A stretch of DNA of 64,000 bases from Pseudomonas oryzicola (GCF_014269185.2 NZ_JABWRZ020000001.1:1947001-2011000), one strand, 5' to 3'. Counted from the first letter of the stretch, positions 29,314 through 39,652 are shown. Notes: generated by a model not told the origin, from the letters alone. A program made the numbers and translations.

Positions 29314-30315
29314 ATGATAGCCCGAGCGCTGGCCTGCGCGCTGTTGTCCACCTGGCTGTGCCAGGCGGTACAGGCGCGTGACTACCGCTACAGTGATGCC
29401 CATCTGCACTACGTCGATTTCTTTCAGGAAAGCGAAGGCATGCCGGCATTGATCAAGGCCATGGATGCTGCAGGCATCGAGCAATCGATGATATCCGGCA
29501 TCCCGGTGGCCAAGAAATGGCATGAAGACGAGCCCAAGCGCCCACGCTACTACGCCGGTGACGACGCCGATGCCTACTGGTACAGCGCCACCGACACCTA
29601 TGTGGCGGCGGCATTGCTGCAGTTGCCGGAGGCGCAGCGCAAACGCTTCCACCCGTTCCTGAGCGGCTTCAACCCGGTAGACAAGAATGCCGTCAGCCAT
29701 ATCGAGCGCATGCTCGACCTGTACCCGGGGCTGTGGCAGGGCATTGGCGAGGTGTTCACCCGGCATGATGACCTGACGGCGCTGACCAGCGGCGACACGC
29801 CGCGCGCCAACAACGAAGCCATGACGCGTATCTATCACCTGGCCGCCGAGCGCGACCTGCCGGTGCTGCTGCATTCCAATATCACCTCCAAGCGCGAGCG
29901 CAACCCGCTGTACCTGGCAGAAATCGAAGAGCCGCTGCGCAACCATCCGCATACGCGGTTCATCTGGGCACACGCGGGCACCAGCATGGAAATTCACCGG
30001 CACCAGACGCAGATGGACTTTCTGCTGCCGGTGCTGACGCGGTTGCTGGAAGATTATCCGAACCTGTATGTCGACCTGTCGTGGAGCGTGCTGGAACCTT
30101 ATCTGCTGGATGACCGGGGTGTGCCGCGCAAGGAGTGGCTGGCACTGGTCGAGAAATTCCCGGAGCGGTTCATGTTGGGTTCGGATGTAGTGGGGCGGTT
30201 TGGCAGCCTTGGGGAGCAGATGTATGGGTTCAGGCCGTTTCTGGATGCATTGCCGGAACAAGTTGCCAACAAGGTGGCCAGGGAGAATTTTCTGGCTGTG
30301 TTGCCCAAGCAATAG
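29314..30315 (+). CDS. Exported amidohydrolase (amidohydrolase-2 type)
   Basis: The 333-residue protein has an N-terminal signal (residues about 1-21) and a TIM-barrel amidohydrolase region. Metal-ligand motifs are DAHLHYVDF (His-x-His near 30), LLHSNI near 190, WAHAG near 222 and GSDVVGRFG near 288. An AAAGGAC site precedes the ATG. The substrate is unknown; related cytosolic enzymes act as decarboxylases or hydrolases, and a secreted one is unusual. Confidence 0.85.
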   Translation: MIARALACALLSTWLCQAVQARDYRYSDAHLHYVDFFQESEGMPALIKAMDAAGIEQSMISGIPVAKKWHEDEPKRPRYYAGDDADAYWYSATDTYVAAALLQLPEAQRKRFHPFLSGFNPVDKNAVSHIERMLDLYPGLWQGIGEVFTRHDDLTALTSGDTPRANNEAMTRIYHLAAERDLPVLLHSNITSKRERNPLYLAEIEEPLRNHPHTRFIWAHAGTSMEIHRHQTQMDFLLPVLTRLLEDYPNLYVDLSWSVLEPYLLDDRGVPRKEWLALVEKFPERFMLGSDVVGRFGSLGEQMYGFRPFLDALPEQVANKVARENFLAVLPKQ

Positions 30316-30320
30316 TATTT

Positions 30321-30434
30321 CGCCTGTGCCGGCCTTTTCGCGGGTAAACCCGCTCCCACAGGGACTGCGCTGCTCTTGAAACCGGCGCTGTACCTGTGGG
30401 AGCGGGTTTACCCGCGAAAGGGCCGGTATAGGCG
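30321..30434. repeat. Inverted pair of P. putida-type REP elements
   Basis: Arms CGCCTGTGCCGGCC ... GCGGGTAAACCCGCTCCCACAGG and CCTGTGGGAGCGGGTTTACCCGC ... GGCCGGTATAGGCG face each other between the convergent amidohydrolase and fabB genes. Confidence 0.92.
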
Positions 30435-30443
30435 ACAAAAATG

Positions 30444-30472
30444 AAAACGCCCCGAACCAGTCGGGGCGTTTT
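30444..30472 (-). terminator. Terminator of fabAB (bidirectional)
   Basis: The hairpin AAAACGCCCCG ... TCGGGGCGTTTT carries an A run and a T run, so it can end fabB on the minus strand. Confidence 0.85.
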
Positions 30473-30491
30473 CGTTTACCGCAGCAGCGTC

Positions 30492-31712
30492 TTACTTGCC
30501 AGTCCAGCGCTTGAGCACCAGGGTAGCGTTGGTGCCGCCGAAGCCGAAGCTGTTGCTCATGACCGTGTCGATCTTGGCATTCTCTTCGGTCTTGCGCAGG
30601 ATCGGCATGTCGGCGACCTCTGGGTCCAGCTCGTCGATGTTGGCGGAGCCGGCGATGAAGTTGTTCTCCATCATCAGCAGGCAGTAGATCGCTTCGTGCA
30701 CGCCAGCGGCGCCCAGCGAGTGGCCCGACAGGCTCTTGGTCGAGCTGATCTTCGGTGCCTTGTCGCCGAATACCGCGCGAACGCCCTTGATCTCGGCAAC
30801 GTCACCGACCGGGGTCGAGGTGCCGTGGGTGTTCAGGTAGTCGATCGGGGTGTCGACAGTGGACAGGGCCTGCTGCATGCAGCGGATGGCACCTTCGCCG
30901 CTCGGCGCAACCATGTCGTAGCCGTCGGAAGTGGCGCCGTAGCCGACGATTTCGGCGTAGATCTTGGCGCCACGGGCCAAGGCGTGCTCCAGCTCCTCGA
31001 CCACCACCATGCCGCCACCACCGGCGATGACGAAGCCATCACGGTCGGCGTCGTAAGCGCGCGAGGCCAGTTCCGGGGTTTCGTTGCGCTTGGTCGACAA
31101 GGCGCCCATGGCATCGAACAGGAACGACTGGCTCCAATGCTCTTCTTCACCGCCACCAGCGAAGACGATGTCCTGCTTGCCCCACTGGATCTGTTCCAGG
31201 GCGGTGCCGATGCAGTGAGCCGAAGTGGCACAGGCCGACGAGATCGAGTAGTTGATGCCCTTGATCTTGAACGGGGTGGCCAGGCACGCCGAAACGGTGC
31301 TGCCCATGGTGCGGGTTACGCGGTACGGGCCGACACGCTTGACGCCTTTCTCGCGCAGGGTGTCCAGCGCTTCCATCTGGTTCAGGGTCGAGGCGCCGCC
31401 GGAGCCAGCCACCAGGCCGGTACGCGGGTTGGAAACCTGCTCTTCGGTCAGGCCGGCGTCCTTGATCGCGTCCTGCATCGCCAGGTAGGCGTAGGCAGCG
31501 GCGTGACCGACGAAGCGGTAAACCTTGCGGTCGATCAGTTCTTCGAGGTTGAGGTCGATGGACCCGGAAACCTGGCTACGCAGCCCCATTTCCTTGTATT
31601 CCGGGTTGTAACGGATACCCGGACGGCTGTTGCGCAGGTTTTCGGTAACGGTAGCTTTGTCATTGCCCAGGCACGATACGATGCCCAGACCAGTGATAAC
31701 GACGCGGCGCAT
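30492..31712 (-). CDS. fabB: 3-oxoacyl-ACP synthase I
   Basis: This condensing enzyme is needed to elongate the cis-3-decenoyl intermediate made by FabA in unsaturated fatty acid synthesis. The 406-residue protein has the Cys-His-His triad: [12 protein letters not shown] near 163, [11 protein letters not shown] near 298, and [11 protein letters not shown] near 333. It begins [16 protein letters not shown]. It lies 11 bases behind fabA in the conserved fabAB operon. Confidence 0.97.
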   Translation of the reverse strand: MRRVVITGLGIVSCLGNDKATVTENLRNSRPGIRYNPEYKEMGLRSQVSGSIDLNLEELIDRKVYRFVGHAAAYAYLAMQDAIKDAGLTEEQVSNPRTGLVAGSGGASTLNQMEALDTLREKGVKRVGPYRVTRTMGSTVSACLATPFKIKGINYSISSACATSAHCIGTALEQIQWGKQDIVFAGGGEEEHWSQSFLFDAMGALSTKRNETPELASRAYDADRDGFVIAGGGGMVVVEELEHALARGAKIYAEIVGYGATSDGYDMVAPSGEGAIRCMQQALSTVDTPIDYLNTHGTSTPVGDVAEIKGVRAVFGDKAPKISSTKSLSGHSLGAAGVHEAIYCLLMMENNFIAGSANIDELDPEVADMPILRKTEENAKIDTVMSNSFGFGGTNATLVLKRWTGK

Positions 31713-31723
31713 GCGAATAACCC

Positions 31724-32239
31724 TTAGAAATTGTCAGTGGAGGTGAACACGCCGACCCGCAGGCCTTCGGCAGTGTAGATCTCGCGGCCGTCGACGCTGA
31801 CCGAGCCATCGGCGATGGCCATGTTCAGCTTGCCCTTCAGGACGCGCTTGATGTGGATGTTGTAAGTGACCTTCTTGGCCTGCGGCAGTACCTGGCCGAA
31901 GAATTTCACCTCGCCCGAACCCAGGGCGCGGCCGCGGCCTGGCAGGCCCTGCCAGCCGAGGAAGAAGCCGACCAGCTGCCACATGGCGTCCAGGCCCAGG
32001 CAGCCCGGCATTACCGGGTCGCCTTCGAAGTGGCAGGCGAAGAACCACAGGTCCGGGGTGATATCCAGCTCGGCGACCAATTCACCTTTGCCGTACTTGC
32101 CGCCTTCTTCGCTGATATGGGTGATGCGATCGACCATCAGCATGTTCGGCGCGGGCAGTTGCGCATTACCTGGGCCGAACAGCTCACCGCGACTGCAGCG
32201 CAGCAGGTCTTCCCGAGTAAAGGCGTGTTGTTTGGTCAT
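31724..32239 (-). CDS. fabA: 3-hydroxydecanoyl-ACP dehydratase/isomerase
   Basis: This enzyme dehydrates 3-hydroxydecanoyl-ACP and isomerises the trans-2 to the cis-3 product, the branch point to unsaturated fatty acids. The 171-residue protein has the active-site stretch [24 protein letters not shown], with catalytic His near 71 and Asp near 85. It is the first gene of fabAB. Confidence 0.98.
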   Translation of the reverse strand: MTKQHAFTREDLLRCSRGELFGPGNAQLPAPNMLMVDRITHISEEGGKYGKGELVAELDITPDLWFFACHFEGDPVMPGCLGLDAMWQLVGFFLGWQGLPGRGRALGSGEVKFFGQVLPQAKKVTYNIHIKRVLKGKLNMAIADGSVSVDGREIYTAEGLRVGVFTSTDNF

Positions 32240-32359
32240 GCGAGCTCCTCAATAACCCCCTGCGGCAGGGGATGAATCTTCCCGGCCGGCCCGAAAAACC
32301 AACAGCTTCGGGGCGGCAGCCTACAGGTAGACTATTGCGTTGTGGTGAAAGTCACAGCG

Positions 32360-32383
32360 CACCTGGTGAAAGAAGTACAGGTG
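32360..32383. promoter_or_regulatory. Inverted repeat upstream of fabA, possible operator
   Basis: CACCTG (32360-32365) and CAGGTG (32378-32383) are perfect 6-bp arms separated by 12 bases in the region upstream of fabA. Pseudomonas fabAB is known to be regulated by acyl-CoA-sensing repressors such as DesT. I cannot match this repeat to a known consensus. Confidence 0.3.
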
Positions 32384-32447
32384 TGCACTGAAACGTCTAT
32401 TTTCAGGTCCGTTTAAGGTCCTGTCCAGTGTTTAAGACTGCCGCACT

Positions 32448-34379
32448 TTAGCATTTATCGCCAGTCGCGGTTGTCTGACCGGGTAGCCAGCGCTGCAGCA
32501 CCTGCTGCAGTTCGGTGCGGCGCAAGGGTTTGGCCAGGTAGTCGTCCATGCCGGCTGCCATGCAGCGCTCACGGTCGCCCTGCAAGGCATTGGCGGTCAG
32601 GGCGATGATCGGTAGCCCGGTGCCGTTGGGCAGTTGGCGGATGCGCCGGGTGGCCTCGTAACCGTCCAGGTGCGGCAGGCGGCAGTCCATCAGCACCGCG
32701 GCAAAGCGCTGCCGGCTGACCCGTTCGACTGCCTCCAGGCCGTCCGCGGCGGTGCATACCGCCAGCCCCAGGCTCCGCAGCATGGCGGCGATGACGCTCT
32801 GGTTGACCTGATTGTCCTCTACCAGCAACACCTGGCCATCATCGCCCAGCGCAGGTTGCGCATCGCTTGCCTGTGTCGGCAAGGCCGGGGCAGGGCTGGC
32901 CAGGGCCAGCGGCATTTCCAGGGTAAAGGTCGAGCCCAGGCCTTGACGGCTTTCACCGCGCAGTTTGCCACCCATGCGTTCGGCCAGGGTGCGGGCGATC
33001 GACAGCCCCAGCCCGGTGCCACCATAACGGCGGGAAATCGAGCTGTCGGCCTGCTGGAAGGCGACGAACATCATTTCCAGGCGTTCGCTGTCGATGCCGA
33101 TACCGGTGTCACGCACGCTGCAGGTCAGCCAGATCAGTTGCCGGTCGAGCACCTGCCAGTGTGCCTCGACCTGTACCTGCCCACGTTCGGTGAACTTCAA
33201 GGCATTGCCAACCAGGTTCAGCAGGATCTGGCGGATACGCGTGGGGTCGCCATTGACCTGCAATTGCTCGATGCCGGCCGGCAGTTGCAAGTGCAGGCCA
33301 AGGCCGCGCTGCTGGGCGCTGTGCTGGAACGACTGGACACTGCTGGTGATCAGCTCGCCGAGGTTGAAGTCGATGTGTTCCAGCTGCAGCGCGGCACGTT
33401 CGATGCGCGAGAAGTCGAGAATGTCGTTGATGACCTTGAGCAGGTGCCCGGTGGACTCGCTGGCCACCGCCGTGTACTCGGCCTGTTCGCTGCTCAGCGG
33501 CGTGGTTTCCAGCAACTGCAGCATGCCCAGCACGCCGTTCATCGGTGTGCGCAGTTCGTGGCTCATCATTGCCAGGAAGTCCGACTTGGCGCGGTTGGCC
33601 TGCTCGGCCTCCTCGCGGGCCTGGATCAGCTCGGCAATGGCCTGCTTCTGTTCATCGCTGGCCTGCTCAAGGGCATGGGCCAGGTTATTGATGTGGCGCG
33701 CCAGGTGGCCCAGCTCGCTGTCATCGACCACCGGCAACAGCGTGTCGTACTCGCCCTGCTGGATGGCCTTGACTGCATGGCCCATGTCGCTGATCGGCTT
33801 GGCCAGGCTCAGGGCCAGGCGGCGAGCCAGGAGGAAGGTGAACAACAGGGCGAACAGCGCGAGGATGCCGGCCTTGATCACGATTTCCTGCTGGCGCTGG
33901 CTGAAGGCGTCATCGGACATGCCGACGATCACCCGGCCCAGATAATCGTCGCCGATGGCCGGGGCAGTTGCCTTGCCCTGTTGCAGGAAGTCGTTGTCCA
34001 GGCGGATCTGCTGCAGGCGAATGGGCGCCTGGAACACTTCGACGCGTTGCGCGCGGTTGGCGCTTTCGTCGGATTGCTCGACGTACACCAGGATATGGTT
34101 GCGGCTGTCCTGCACTTCGAGAAAGCGCACGTGGGGAATGCTGAGGGTGGCGCGCATCAGGCCTTCGAGCACTTCGTTGTTGCCCGATATCACCCCATAC
34201 TCCGAGGCCGGCGCCAGCTGGTTGGCGATCAGTTGCCCGGTGTGGTTCAGTTCCTGGCGCAGGTCCTGGATGCGGACGAAAGTGAAGAAGCTGATCAGCA
34301 GCAGGGTCAGCAACAGGGCAGGACCGAGGCTGATGATCTGGGTGCGGGTGTGGATGTCCCAGCTCAGGCGTTTGCTCAT
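32448..34379 (-). CDS. Hybrid sensor histidine kinase (periplasmic sensor, HAMP, HisKA, HATPase, receiver)
   Basis: The 643-residue membrane kinase has two transmembrane helices (about 15-36 and 165-187) around a periplasmic domain of about 130 residues. The domain's start ([24 protein letters not shown]) resembles the BarA/sCache_4 or CHASE8 type. Then come HAMP (about 188-240), HisKA with H274 in [11 protein letters not shown], the ATPase domain ([26 protein letters not shown]) and a receiver domain with phospho-acceptor D565 ([11 protein letters not shown]). There is no output or HPt domain, so a separate HPt or response regulator must act downstream. It overlaps the upstream periplasmic-protein gene by four bases. 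Confidence 0.93.
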   Translation of the reverse strand: MSKRLSWDIHTRTQIISLGPALLLTLLLISFFTFVRIQDLRQELNHTGQLIANQLAPASEYGVISGNNEVLEGLMRATLSIPHVRFLEVQDSRNHILVYVEQSDESANRAQRVEVFQAPIRLQQIRLDNDFLQQGKATAPAIGDDYLGRVIVGMSDDAFSQRQQEIVIKAGILALFALLFTFLLARRLALSLAKPISDMGHAVKAIQQGEYDTLLPVVDDSELGHLARHINNLAHALEQASDEQKQAIAELIQAREEAEQANRAKSDFLAMMSHELRTPMNGVLGMLQLLETTPLSSEQAEYTAVASESTGHLLKVINDILDFSRIERAALQLEHIDFNLGELITSSVQSFQHSAQQRGLGLHLQLPAGIEQLQVNGDPTRIRQILLNLVGNALKFTERGQVQVEAHWQVLDRQLIWLTCSVRDTGIGIDSERLEMMFVAFQQADSSISRRYGGTGLGLSIARTLAERMGGKLRGESRQGLGSTFTLEMPLALASPAPALPTQASDAQPALGDDGQVLLVEDNQVNQSVIAAMLRSLGLAVCTAADGLEAVERVSRQRFAAVLMDCRLPHLDGYEATRRIRQLPNGTGLPIIALTANALQGDRERCMAAGMDDYLAKPLRRTELQQVLQRWLPGQTTATGDKC

Positions 34380-35266
34380 GGGGTGGGTTCTCCTTCAGCC
34401 AGGGCCTGGGCGGCGGCGTTCGGATCGATCGGTTCAAGGCCCAGGGCGCGCGCCACCTGCTGGTTGCCGCTGACGCCGTAGCGTGCCGGATACAAGCTGC
34501 GCGGCCAGCGCGCTGGCGGCTGGTCGAGCAACTGCTCGAGTACTGCCAGCCAGTCGTCCTGGTCGCTGAAGGTGCTGGCCAGGGCGCCGGCGCGGACGAA
34601 CCCGGCGTTCGGGCCGATCAGCGCCATCTGCCGGCCATAGCTGCTCAACAGCAGGTTCTTGGCGGTCTTGGAGTTGTACAGGTCTGGGTCATCCAGGCCC
34701 AACAGCACATCGCTGTTGGCCAGCAGGTGCTGCAGGGGCCGGCTGTCACGCGGGTCGGGCCAGTCCTGGGCAATGATTTCCAGGCCCAGCGGGCGTGCGG
34801 CAAGGCGCAGCTCTTCGAGCAGGAAACCGCTGTGCTCGCCGTACAGCACGCCAATGCGCTGGGCCTGTGGCAGCAGGTAGCGCGCCAGGCGCAGTTGCCG
34901 GCCCAGCGGTGGGTCGCTCCACAACAAGGTGAGGAACGCTGGCAGCGACTTTCCCAGGCGCTGTGCGGCCTGTACCCGGCTGACGCGCATGGCCAGGGCT
35001 GGCGGGCCGGCGTTTTCACCCAGGCGCCACTCCAGGGCGGCATTATCCAGCAGGATCAGGCGCAGGTCGCTCTTGAGCAGGCCGGGGCGTGGCAGGTCGG
35101 CGGTGGTCTGGAAGTGCACATGATCGTGCGGGCGTCGGCTTTCCAGTGCCGCGACGAAGCTGCGGATGCCGGGCTGGTCCTCTGCGCCAACCAGCACGAT
35201 CTCGCTGGCAGACAGCGGCCCCAACGGCCACAGGCACAGCAGCAACAGGCGCAGCAACAAGGCCAT
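34376..35266 (-). CDS. Periplasmic ABC_sub_bind-like protein
   Basis: The 296-residue protein has a signal peptide (about 1-20, ending PLSAS) and two alpha/beta lobes of the ABC_sub_bind type: [71 protein letters not shown]. No ABC permease or ATPase is adjacent. Instead it is sandwiched by overlapping codons between a TonB-dependent receptor and a sensor kinase, which suggests it relays ligand status to the kinase's periplasmic domain. Confidence 0.82.
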   Translation of the reverse strand: MALLLRLLLLCLWPLGPLSASEIVLVGAEDQPGIRSFVAALESRRPHDHVHFQTTADLPRPGLLKSDLRLILLDNAALEWRLGENAGPPALAMRVSRVQAAQRLGKSLPAFLTLLWSDPPLGRQLRLARYLLPQAQRIGVLYGEHSGFLLEELRLAARPLGLEIIAQDWPDPRDSRPLQHLLANSDVLLGLDDPDLYNSKTAKNLLLSSYGRQMALIGPNAGFVRAGALASTFSDQDDWLAVLEQLLDQPPARWPRSLYPARYGVSGNQQVARALGLEPIDPNAAAQALAEGEPTP

Positions 35267-37413
35267 CAGAACTCCAGCTCCGCGCTGACGCTCAGGCGAT
35301 GGCGGCTGTCGTAGCGGTTCTGGATCGCCGTGGTCGGCTCATCGTCCAGCCGTTGTTGCCACAGCGCGGCCAGTTCGAGGTTGCTGCCATGCACCCGGAA
35401 GCGCTTGGCCAGGCGCAGGTCGAGGCGCTCGTAACGGTACTGGTTGAGTGCATCGTCGCCGTAATAGAACAGCGCGCTCGACCAGCCATCACCCCATTCG
35501 CGCATCCACCCGGCCGAACCGCTGTTGCGGGCGCTGAGGCGGCGATCGTCGGGGTTGCTGGCCCAGGCATCGACGTAGGCATAGGTCAGGCGCAGGCGGT
35601 CGCGCAGGGTCGGGCGCCAGTCCAGTTGTGCCTCGCTACCGCTGAAGCGGGCCTTGTTGGCGTTGCTGGCGATGAACTGGTTGTTCTTCAGGGGCTCGCT
35701 GATCATGCCGGTGATCTCGTCGTAGAACAGCTTCACATCCATGCTCAGGTCGATGTCGCTGAAGTAACCGTTGTAGCCCACCTCGCGCGAGCGCATGCGC
35801 TCCTGCTCAAGGTCGCCCGGGCCACGGGTCTTGACGAAGTACTCGCCGTTTTGCAGGCCGAACGCATTGGGGCTCAGGTTCTTGACCGTGTAGCTCCAGT
35901 TGACGTTGTTCTCGAACATGTCGGGTGAGCGCACGGCCTCGGAATACACCGCGCGCAAGCCATGGCGCGGGGTGATCAGGTAGTTGACCGCCACGCGCGG
36001 TGTCAACGAGCTGCCAGACAGGCGCGAATCTTCGAACATGGCGCCGCCCTGCAGGATCCAGTGCTCGTCGGCGCGCCACTCCAGCTGGCCGAACAGGCGC
36101 CAGGTCTGGTCGTCGATGCTACCGTTGAAGTAGGTCTGCGAGTCAGCACGATCGTAGCGGTAATTCATGCCGCTGAGCAGGCGCAGGCTGTCGGTCAGGC
36201 TCAGGGTATCCTGGATTTCCAGGTCATAGCGGGTTTCGCGCGTGCTCTGGTCGACGTCGCCGCAGACTTGCTGGTTTCCACCGTTCGCCCATTGTTGCCG
36301 AACATTCTCCAGAAGCCCTTGCATGACCGGGTCGCTGGTCGTAAGTGGCGCGCCGGTCGCGATGCCGCGCGCCACTTTCTCGGCGAAGTCGGGGTTGATC
36401 TGCCAGAGCCTGGTCAATTCCGGGCTGAACGACTGCAAGGCATCGCAGGCGCGCCAGACCTGCTGGCGGTCGAAATGCTGGGCCGAGCCCTGGATATAGA
36501 GGCTGTGCTCGGAACTGAAATCCTTGGTCCAGCGCAGTGAGCCTGCGTAGTCCTTGGCATTGACGTCGGCGTTGTTGCCTACCTCGTACCTTTTGAACAC
36601 CGGCTTGTAGGTGTACGGCCGCTGGTTGCTGCCTTCTTTCGCTGCCAGCTGCCATTCCAGCGTCTGGTCGTGCGCCAGGCTGTGGCTGGCATTGAGATTG
36701 AAGCGGGTCAGCCGGCGGCTGTCGCGGTAGTCCTGGCCGAACTGGTTTTCGTCGAAACCATCATCCTGCTGGCCCGACAGCGACAGGCGCATGTCACCGC
36801 CATCCCAGCCAAAGCCGTGGCTGGCGTAGAAGTCGTTGATGCCGTCCTGGCCGCGGGTGGTCTTCAGCCGCGTGCCATGGCTGTCGGCGGGGTTGCGGGT
36901 CAGGATGTTGACCACCGCCATCAGCGCATTGGCGCCGTAGCTGACCGTGTTGGGGCCGCGGAACACCTCGATGCGCTCGATGTCTTCCAGGGCCAGTGGG
37001 ATATCGCTCCAGTCCACCGTGGCCAGGCCGGCACGGTACACCGAGCGGCCGTCGATCAGCACCTGCATGCGCCGGGCGTCGTTGACGTTGCTGCCGTGGT
37101 AATTGACCGTGGGCTGGTTGCCGGCGCCATAGCCGATCATCATGCCCGGCACCAGGCGCAATAGCTCGGGGATGTCGCGGGCGCCGCTGGCATGGATCAG
37201 CTCGCTGTCGAGCACGGTCATGCTGCCCGGTACTGCCGCCGGGGATTGTTTCAGGCGCGTGGCGGTCAGAACCTGCGGCAGGTCGGTGTTGTCGATGAAC
37301 AGATCATCGGCCACGGCCGGGCCACCGAGCAGGGCAGTCAGCAGGAGCAGGCGCGGGTACGGGGGCGTGCCAGGGAACACAAAGCTGCCTTGTTTCAGGA
37401 TTGAAACAGGCAT
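35266..37413 (-). CDS. TonB-dependent outer-membrane receptor
   Basis: The 715-residue protein has a signal peptide ending near GGPAVAD, a plug domain (about 45-160: LTATRLKQSPAAVPGSMTVLD, DIPELLRLVPGMMIGYG, VLIDGRSVYRAGLATVDW, IERIEVFRGPNTVSYGANA) and a 22-strand-type beta barrel ending in a typical C-terminal strand with terminal Phe (SVSAELEF). The ligand is unknown; there is no siderophore gene nearby and no long N-terminal signalling extension. The start at 37413 has AAGG upstream and begins the signal peptide. Its stop overlaps the next gene's start. Confidence 0.92.
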   Translation of the reverse strand: MPVSILKQGSFVFPGTPPYPRLLLLTALLGGPAVADDLFIDNTDLPQVLTATRLKQSPAAVPGSMTVLDSELIHASGARDIPELLRLVPGMMIGYGAGNQPTVNYHGSNVNDARRMQVLIDGRSVYRAGLATVDWSDIPLALEDIERIEVFRGPNTVSYGANALMAVVNILTRNPADSHGTRLKTTRGQDGINDFYASHGFGWDGGDMRLSLSGQQDDGFDENQFGQDYRDSRRLTRFNLNASHSLAHDQTLEWQLAAKEGSNQRPYTYKPVFKRYEVGNNADVNAKDYAGSLRWTKDFSSEHSLYIQGSAQHFDRQQVWRACDALQSFSPELTRLWQINPDFAEKVARGIATGAPLTTSDPVMQGLLENVRQQWANGGNQQVCGDVDQSTRETRYDLEIQDTLSLTDSLRLLSGMNYRYDRADSQTYFNGSIDDQTWRLFGQLEWRADEHWILQGGAMFEDSRLSGSSLTPRVAVNYLITPRHGLRAVYSEAVRSPDMFENNVNWSYTVKNLSPNAFGLQNGEYFVKTRGPGDLEQERMRSREVGYNGYFSDIDLSMDVKLFYDEITGMISEPLKNNQFIASNANKARFSGSEAQLDWRPTLRDRLRLTYAYVDAWASNPDDRRLSARNSGSAGWMREWGDGWSSALFYYGDDALNQYRYERLDLRLAKRFRVHGSNLELAALWQQRLDDEPTTAIQNRYDSRHRLSVSAELEF

Positions 37414-37450
37414 GGTAACTGACCTTGGGGGTTTTGCCAGTGATCTGCTT

Positions 37451-37506
37451 TGCCGGAACCGGCCCTTGGGCGCCACCCTGTGGGAGCTGGCGTGCCCGCG
37501 AAAGGA
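37451..37506. repeat. Single REP-like element
   Basis: CCCTGTGGGAGCTGGCGTGCCCGCGAAAGG is a diverged single copy of the P. putida REP. It lies in the divergent gap between the receptor gene and gpsA. Confidence 0.65.
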
Positions 37507-37518
37507 CTGATACCGACA

Positions 37519-37547
37519 CTGGTTCTGTAGCAGACGAGCCGTATAAT
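37519..37547 (+). promoter_or_regulatory. gpsA promoter
   Basis: A perfect TATAAT at 37542-37547 is preceded at 17 bases by a poor -35 (CTGGTT, 37519-37524). The leader would be about 35 bases. Confidence 0.55.
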
Positions 37548-37588
37548 GACCCCGTCGCCACTTAACTTTTGGCTTTAACGGATTGGAT

Positions 37589-38614
37589 ATGACTGAACAG
37601 CAACCTGTTGCAGTTCTGGGAGGCGGCAGCTTCGGCACCGCCGTGGCGAACCTGCTGGCGGAGAACGGTGTGCCGGTGCGCCAATGGATGCGTGACCCGG
37701 CGCAAGCCGAGGCGATGCGGGTCAATCGCGAGAATCCGCGCTACCTCAAGGGTATCCGCCTGCATGATGGCGTCGAGCCGGTCAACGACCTGCTGGCGAC
37801 CTTGCAGGCCAGCGACCTGGTCTTCGTCGCCCTGCCATCGAGCGCCCTGCGCAGCGTGCTGGCGCCCCACGCCGAGCTGCTGCGCGGCAAGGGGCTGGTC
37901 AGCCTGACCAAGGGCATCGAAGCACAGAGCTTCAAGCTGATGAGCCAGATCCTCGAAGAAATCGCCCCCGAAGCACGCATCGGTGTGCTGTCGGGCCCCA
38001 ACCTGGCCCGCGAGATTGCCGAGCATGCACTGACGGCCACGGTGGTCGCCAGCGAGGACGAGAAGCTTTGCCAGCAGGTGCAGGCCGTGCTGCATGGGCG
38101 TACCTTCCGTGTCTACGCCAGTGCCGACCGCTTTGGCGTCGAGCTGGGTGGGGCGCTGAAGAACGTCTACGCCATCATCGCCGGCATGGCGGTGGCGCTG
38201 GGCATGGGCGAGAACACCAAGAGCATGCTGATTACCCGTGCCCTGGCCGAGATGACCCGCTTTGCCGTCAGCCAGGGTGCCAACCCCATGACCTTCCTCG
38301 GCCTGGCCGGGGTGGGTGACCTGATCGTCACCTGTTCCTCGCCCAAGAGCCGCAACTACCAGGTTGGCTACGCGCTGGGCCAGGGCCTGAGCCTGGAGCA
38401 GGCCGTCAACCGCCTGGGCGAAGTGGCCGAAGGCGTCAACACGCTCAAGGTGCTCAAGGCCAAGGCCCAGGAAGTGCAGGTGTACATGCCGCTGGTGGCG
38501 GGCCTGCATGCGATCCTGTTCGAAGGCCGTACGCTGAACCAGGTGATCGAACACCTGATGCGCGCCGAGCCGAAGACCGATGTCGATTTCATTTCCATCA
38601 GCGGTTTCAACTGA
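37589..38614 (+). CDS. gpsA: Glycerol-3-phosphate dehydrogenase [NAD(P)+]
   Basis: GpsA reduces dihydroxyacetone phosphate to sn-glycerol-3-phosphate for phospholipid synthesis. The 341-residue protein has the nucleotide motif [12 protein letters not shown] (about 9-20), SLTKGIE near 107 and [10 protein letters not shown] near 135. The catalytic-lysine region is [14 protein letters not shown] near 188, and [19 protein letters not shown] is typical of the C-terminal domain. The ATG at 37589 is preferred over a TTG six bases upstream. Confidence 0.96.
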   Translation: MTEQQPVAVLGGGSFGTAVANLLAENGVPVRQWMRDPAQAEAMRVNRENPRYLKGIRLHDGVEPVNDLLATLQASDLVFVALPSSALRSVLAPHAELLRGKGLVSLTKGIEAQSFKLMSQILEEIAPEARIGVLSGPNLAREIAEHALTATVVASEDEKLCQQVQAVLHGRTFRVYASADRFGVELGGALKNVYAIIAGMAVALGMGENTKSMLITRALAEMTRFAVSQGANPMTFLGLAGVGDLIVTCSSPKSRNYQVGYALGQGLSLEQAVNRLGEVAEGVNTLKVLKAKAQEVQVYMPLVAGLHAILFEGRTLNQVIEHLMRAEPKTDVDFISISGFN

Positions 38615-38638
38615 GCCGCACGCAGCAAGGAGCGAAAC

Positions 38639-38986
38639 ATGAACGATACCCCGGAGCGCGCCCAGCGCGAGTCGATCATCCTGCGGGTGCTGTGGATGCT
38701 GGTTTTTCTGGTGGTCTGGCAATTGGCCGAGATCCTCCTCGGCGGCCTGGTGCTGGTGCAGTTGATCTACCGCCTGGTGTACGGCGCGCCAAGCGCCAGC
38801 CTGATGAACTTCGGCGACAGCCTGAGCCAGTACCTGGCGCAGATCGGCCGTTTCGGCAGCTTTCACAGCGACCAGAAACCCTGGCCGTTCGCCGACTGGC
38901 CGACGCCGCGTACCCCTGAAAGCGAGGCGCCGCACGCCGTCGCCGCTGCACCGCACCCGGTGCGTGACGAGGAGCCCAAGCTGTGA
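38639..38986 (+). CDS. DUF4389-family membrane protein
   Basis: The 115-residue protein has one or two hydrophobic helices (about 15-48: VLWMLVFLVVWQLAEILLGG, LVLVQLIYRLV) and a soluble tail containing SLSQYLAQIGRF, typical of DUF4389. The function is unknown. An AAGGAG site precedes it, and its end overlaps the sixA start by four bases, so the two are coupled. Confidence 0.85.
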   Translation: MNDTPERAQRESIILRVLWMLVFLVVWQLAEILLGGLVLVQLIYRLVYGAPSASLMNFGDSLSQYLAQIGRFGSFHSDQKPWPFADWPTPRTPESEAPHAVAAAPHPVRDEEPKL

Positions 38987-39441
38987 AGCTGTGGGTATTG
39001 CGCCATGGCGAAGCGGAGCCGCGGGCCAGCAGCGACGCCGAACGCCGGCTGACCGCCCATGGCCGCGAGCAGGTGCTGCACAGCGCTGCCCGCCTGCTGG
39101 GCCAGCCGTTGCAGGCGATCCTCGCCAGCCCCTATGTGCGCGCCCAGCAGACGGCGGCCCTGGTACATGACACCCTGGGTTTCGCCGAACCGGTGCGCAC
39201 CGTGCCGTGGTTGACGCCTGACAGTGACGTGCAGCAGGTGATCGGCGAAATCGAGCGTCTGGGCCTGGAGCATGTGTTGCTGGTCAGTCATCAGCCGCTG
39301 GTGGGGACATTGGTCGGGGCGCTAGAGCATGGCCATCAACAGCGGCCGGCGGGCATGAGCACCGCCAGCCTGGCGGAACTGGAAGGGGACTGGCCGCTGG
39401 CTGGCTTGATGACCCTTCGGGCAATCCACTCCCCGGCTTGA
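38983..39441 (+). CDS. sixA: Phosphohistidine phosphatase SixA
   Basis: The 152-residue histidine phosphatase begins with the RHG catalytic motif (R7-H8-G9 in VLRHGEAEP), has the second-arginine region ASPYVRAQQTA near 48 and the catalytic His in LLVSHQPLVG near 105. SixA-type enzymes remove phosphate from phosphohistidine on HPt or PTS proteins. It is coupled to the DUF4389 gene and follows gpsA. Confidence 0.92.
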   Translation: MKLWVLRHGEAEPRASSDAERRLTAHGREQVLHSAARLLGQPLQAILASPYVRAQQTAALVHDTLGFAEPVRTVPWLTPDSDVQQVIGEIERLGLEHVLLVSHQPLVGTLVGALEHGHQQRPAGMSTASLAELEGDWPLAGLMTLRAIHSPA

Positions 39442-39652
39442 GCCCCAGGCGTGCCGGCGAAACAGGCCGTGCGGTCGATGGCACCGGCCTTGCCGTTGTT
39501 CGCGGGCATGCCTGAACCGACAAAATTGTGCAAATCTTCAGATCTTGAGCAAGACAGTGACCTGATAGCCCTCGCCGATGACCTTTCCGGATGTTGCCGA
39601 ACCGTCTGGCGATACCGACAATGGGCCATCATTCCCCACCGGATGTGGCGCC

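Noticed and set aside
30441..31727. Plus-strand open frame of 428 codons opposite fabB
   Set aside because: fabB has its full catalytic triad; the opposite frame is compositional shadow.
32634..34481. Plus-strand open frame of 615 codons opposite the hybrid kinase
   Set aside because: The kinase on the minus strand has all catalytic motifs; the plus frame shows none.
37414..37588. Cobalamin riboswitch or Fur box before the TonB receptor gene
   Set aside because: The gap is short, mostly a REP fragment and the gpsA promoter, with no B12-box or Fur-like 19-base palindrome.
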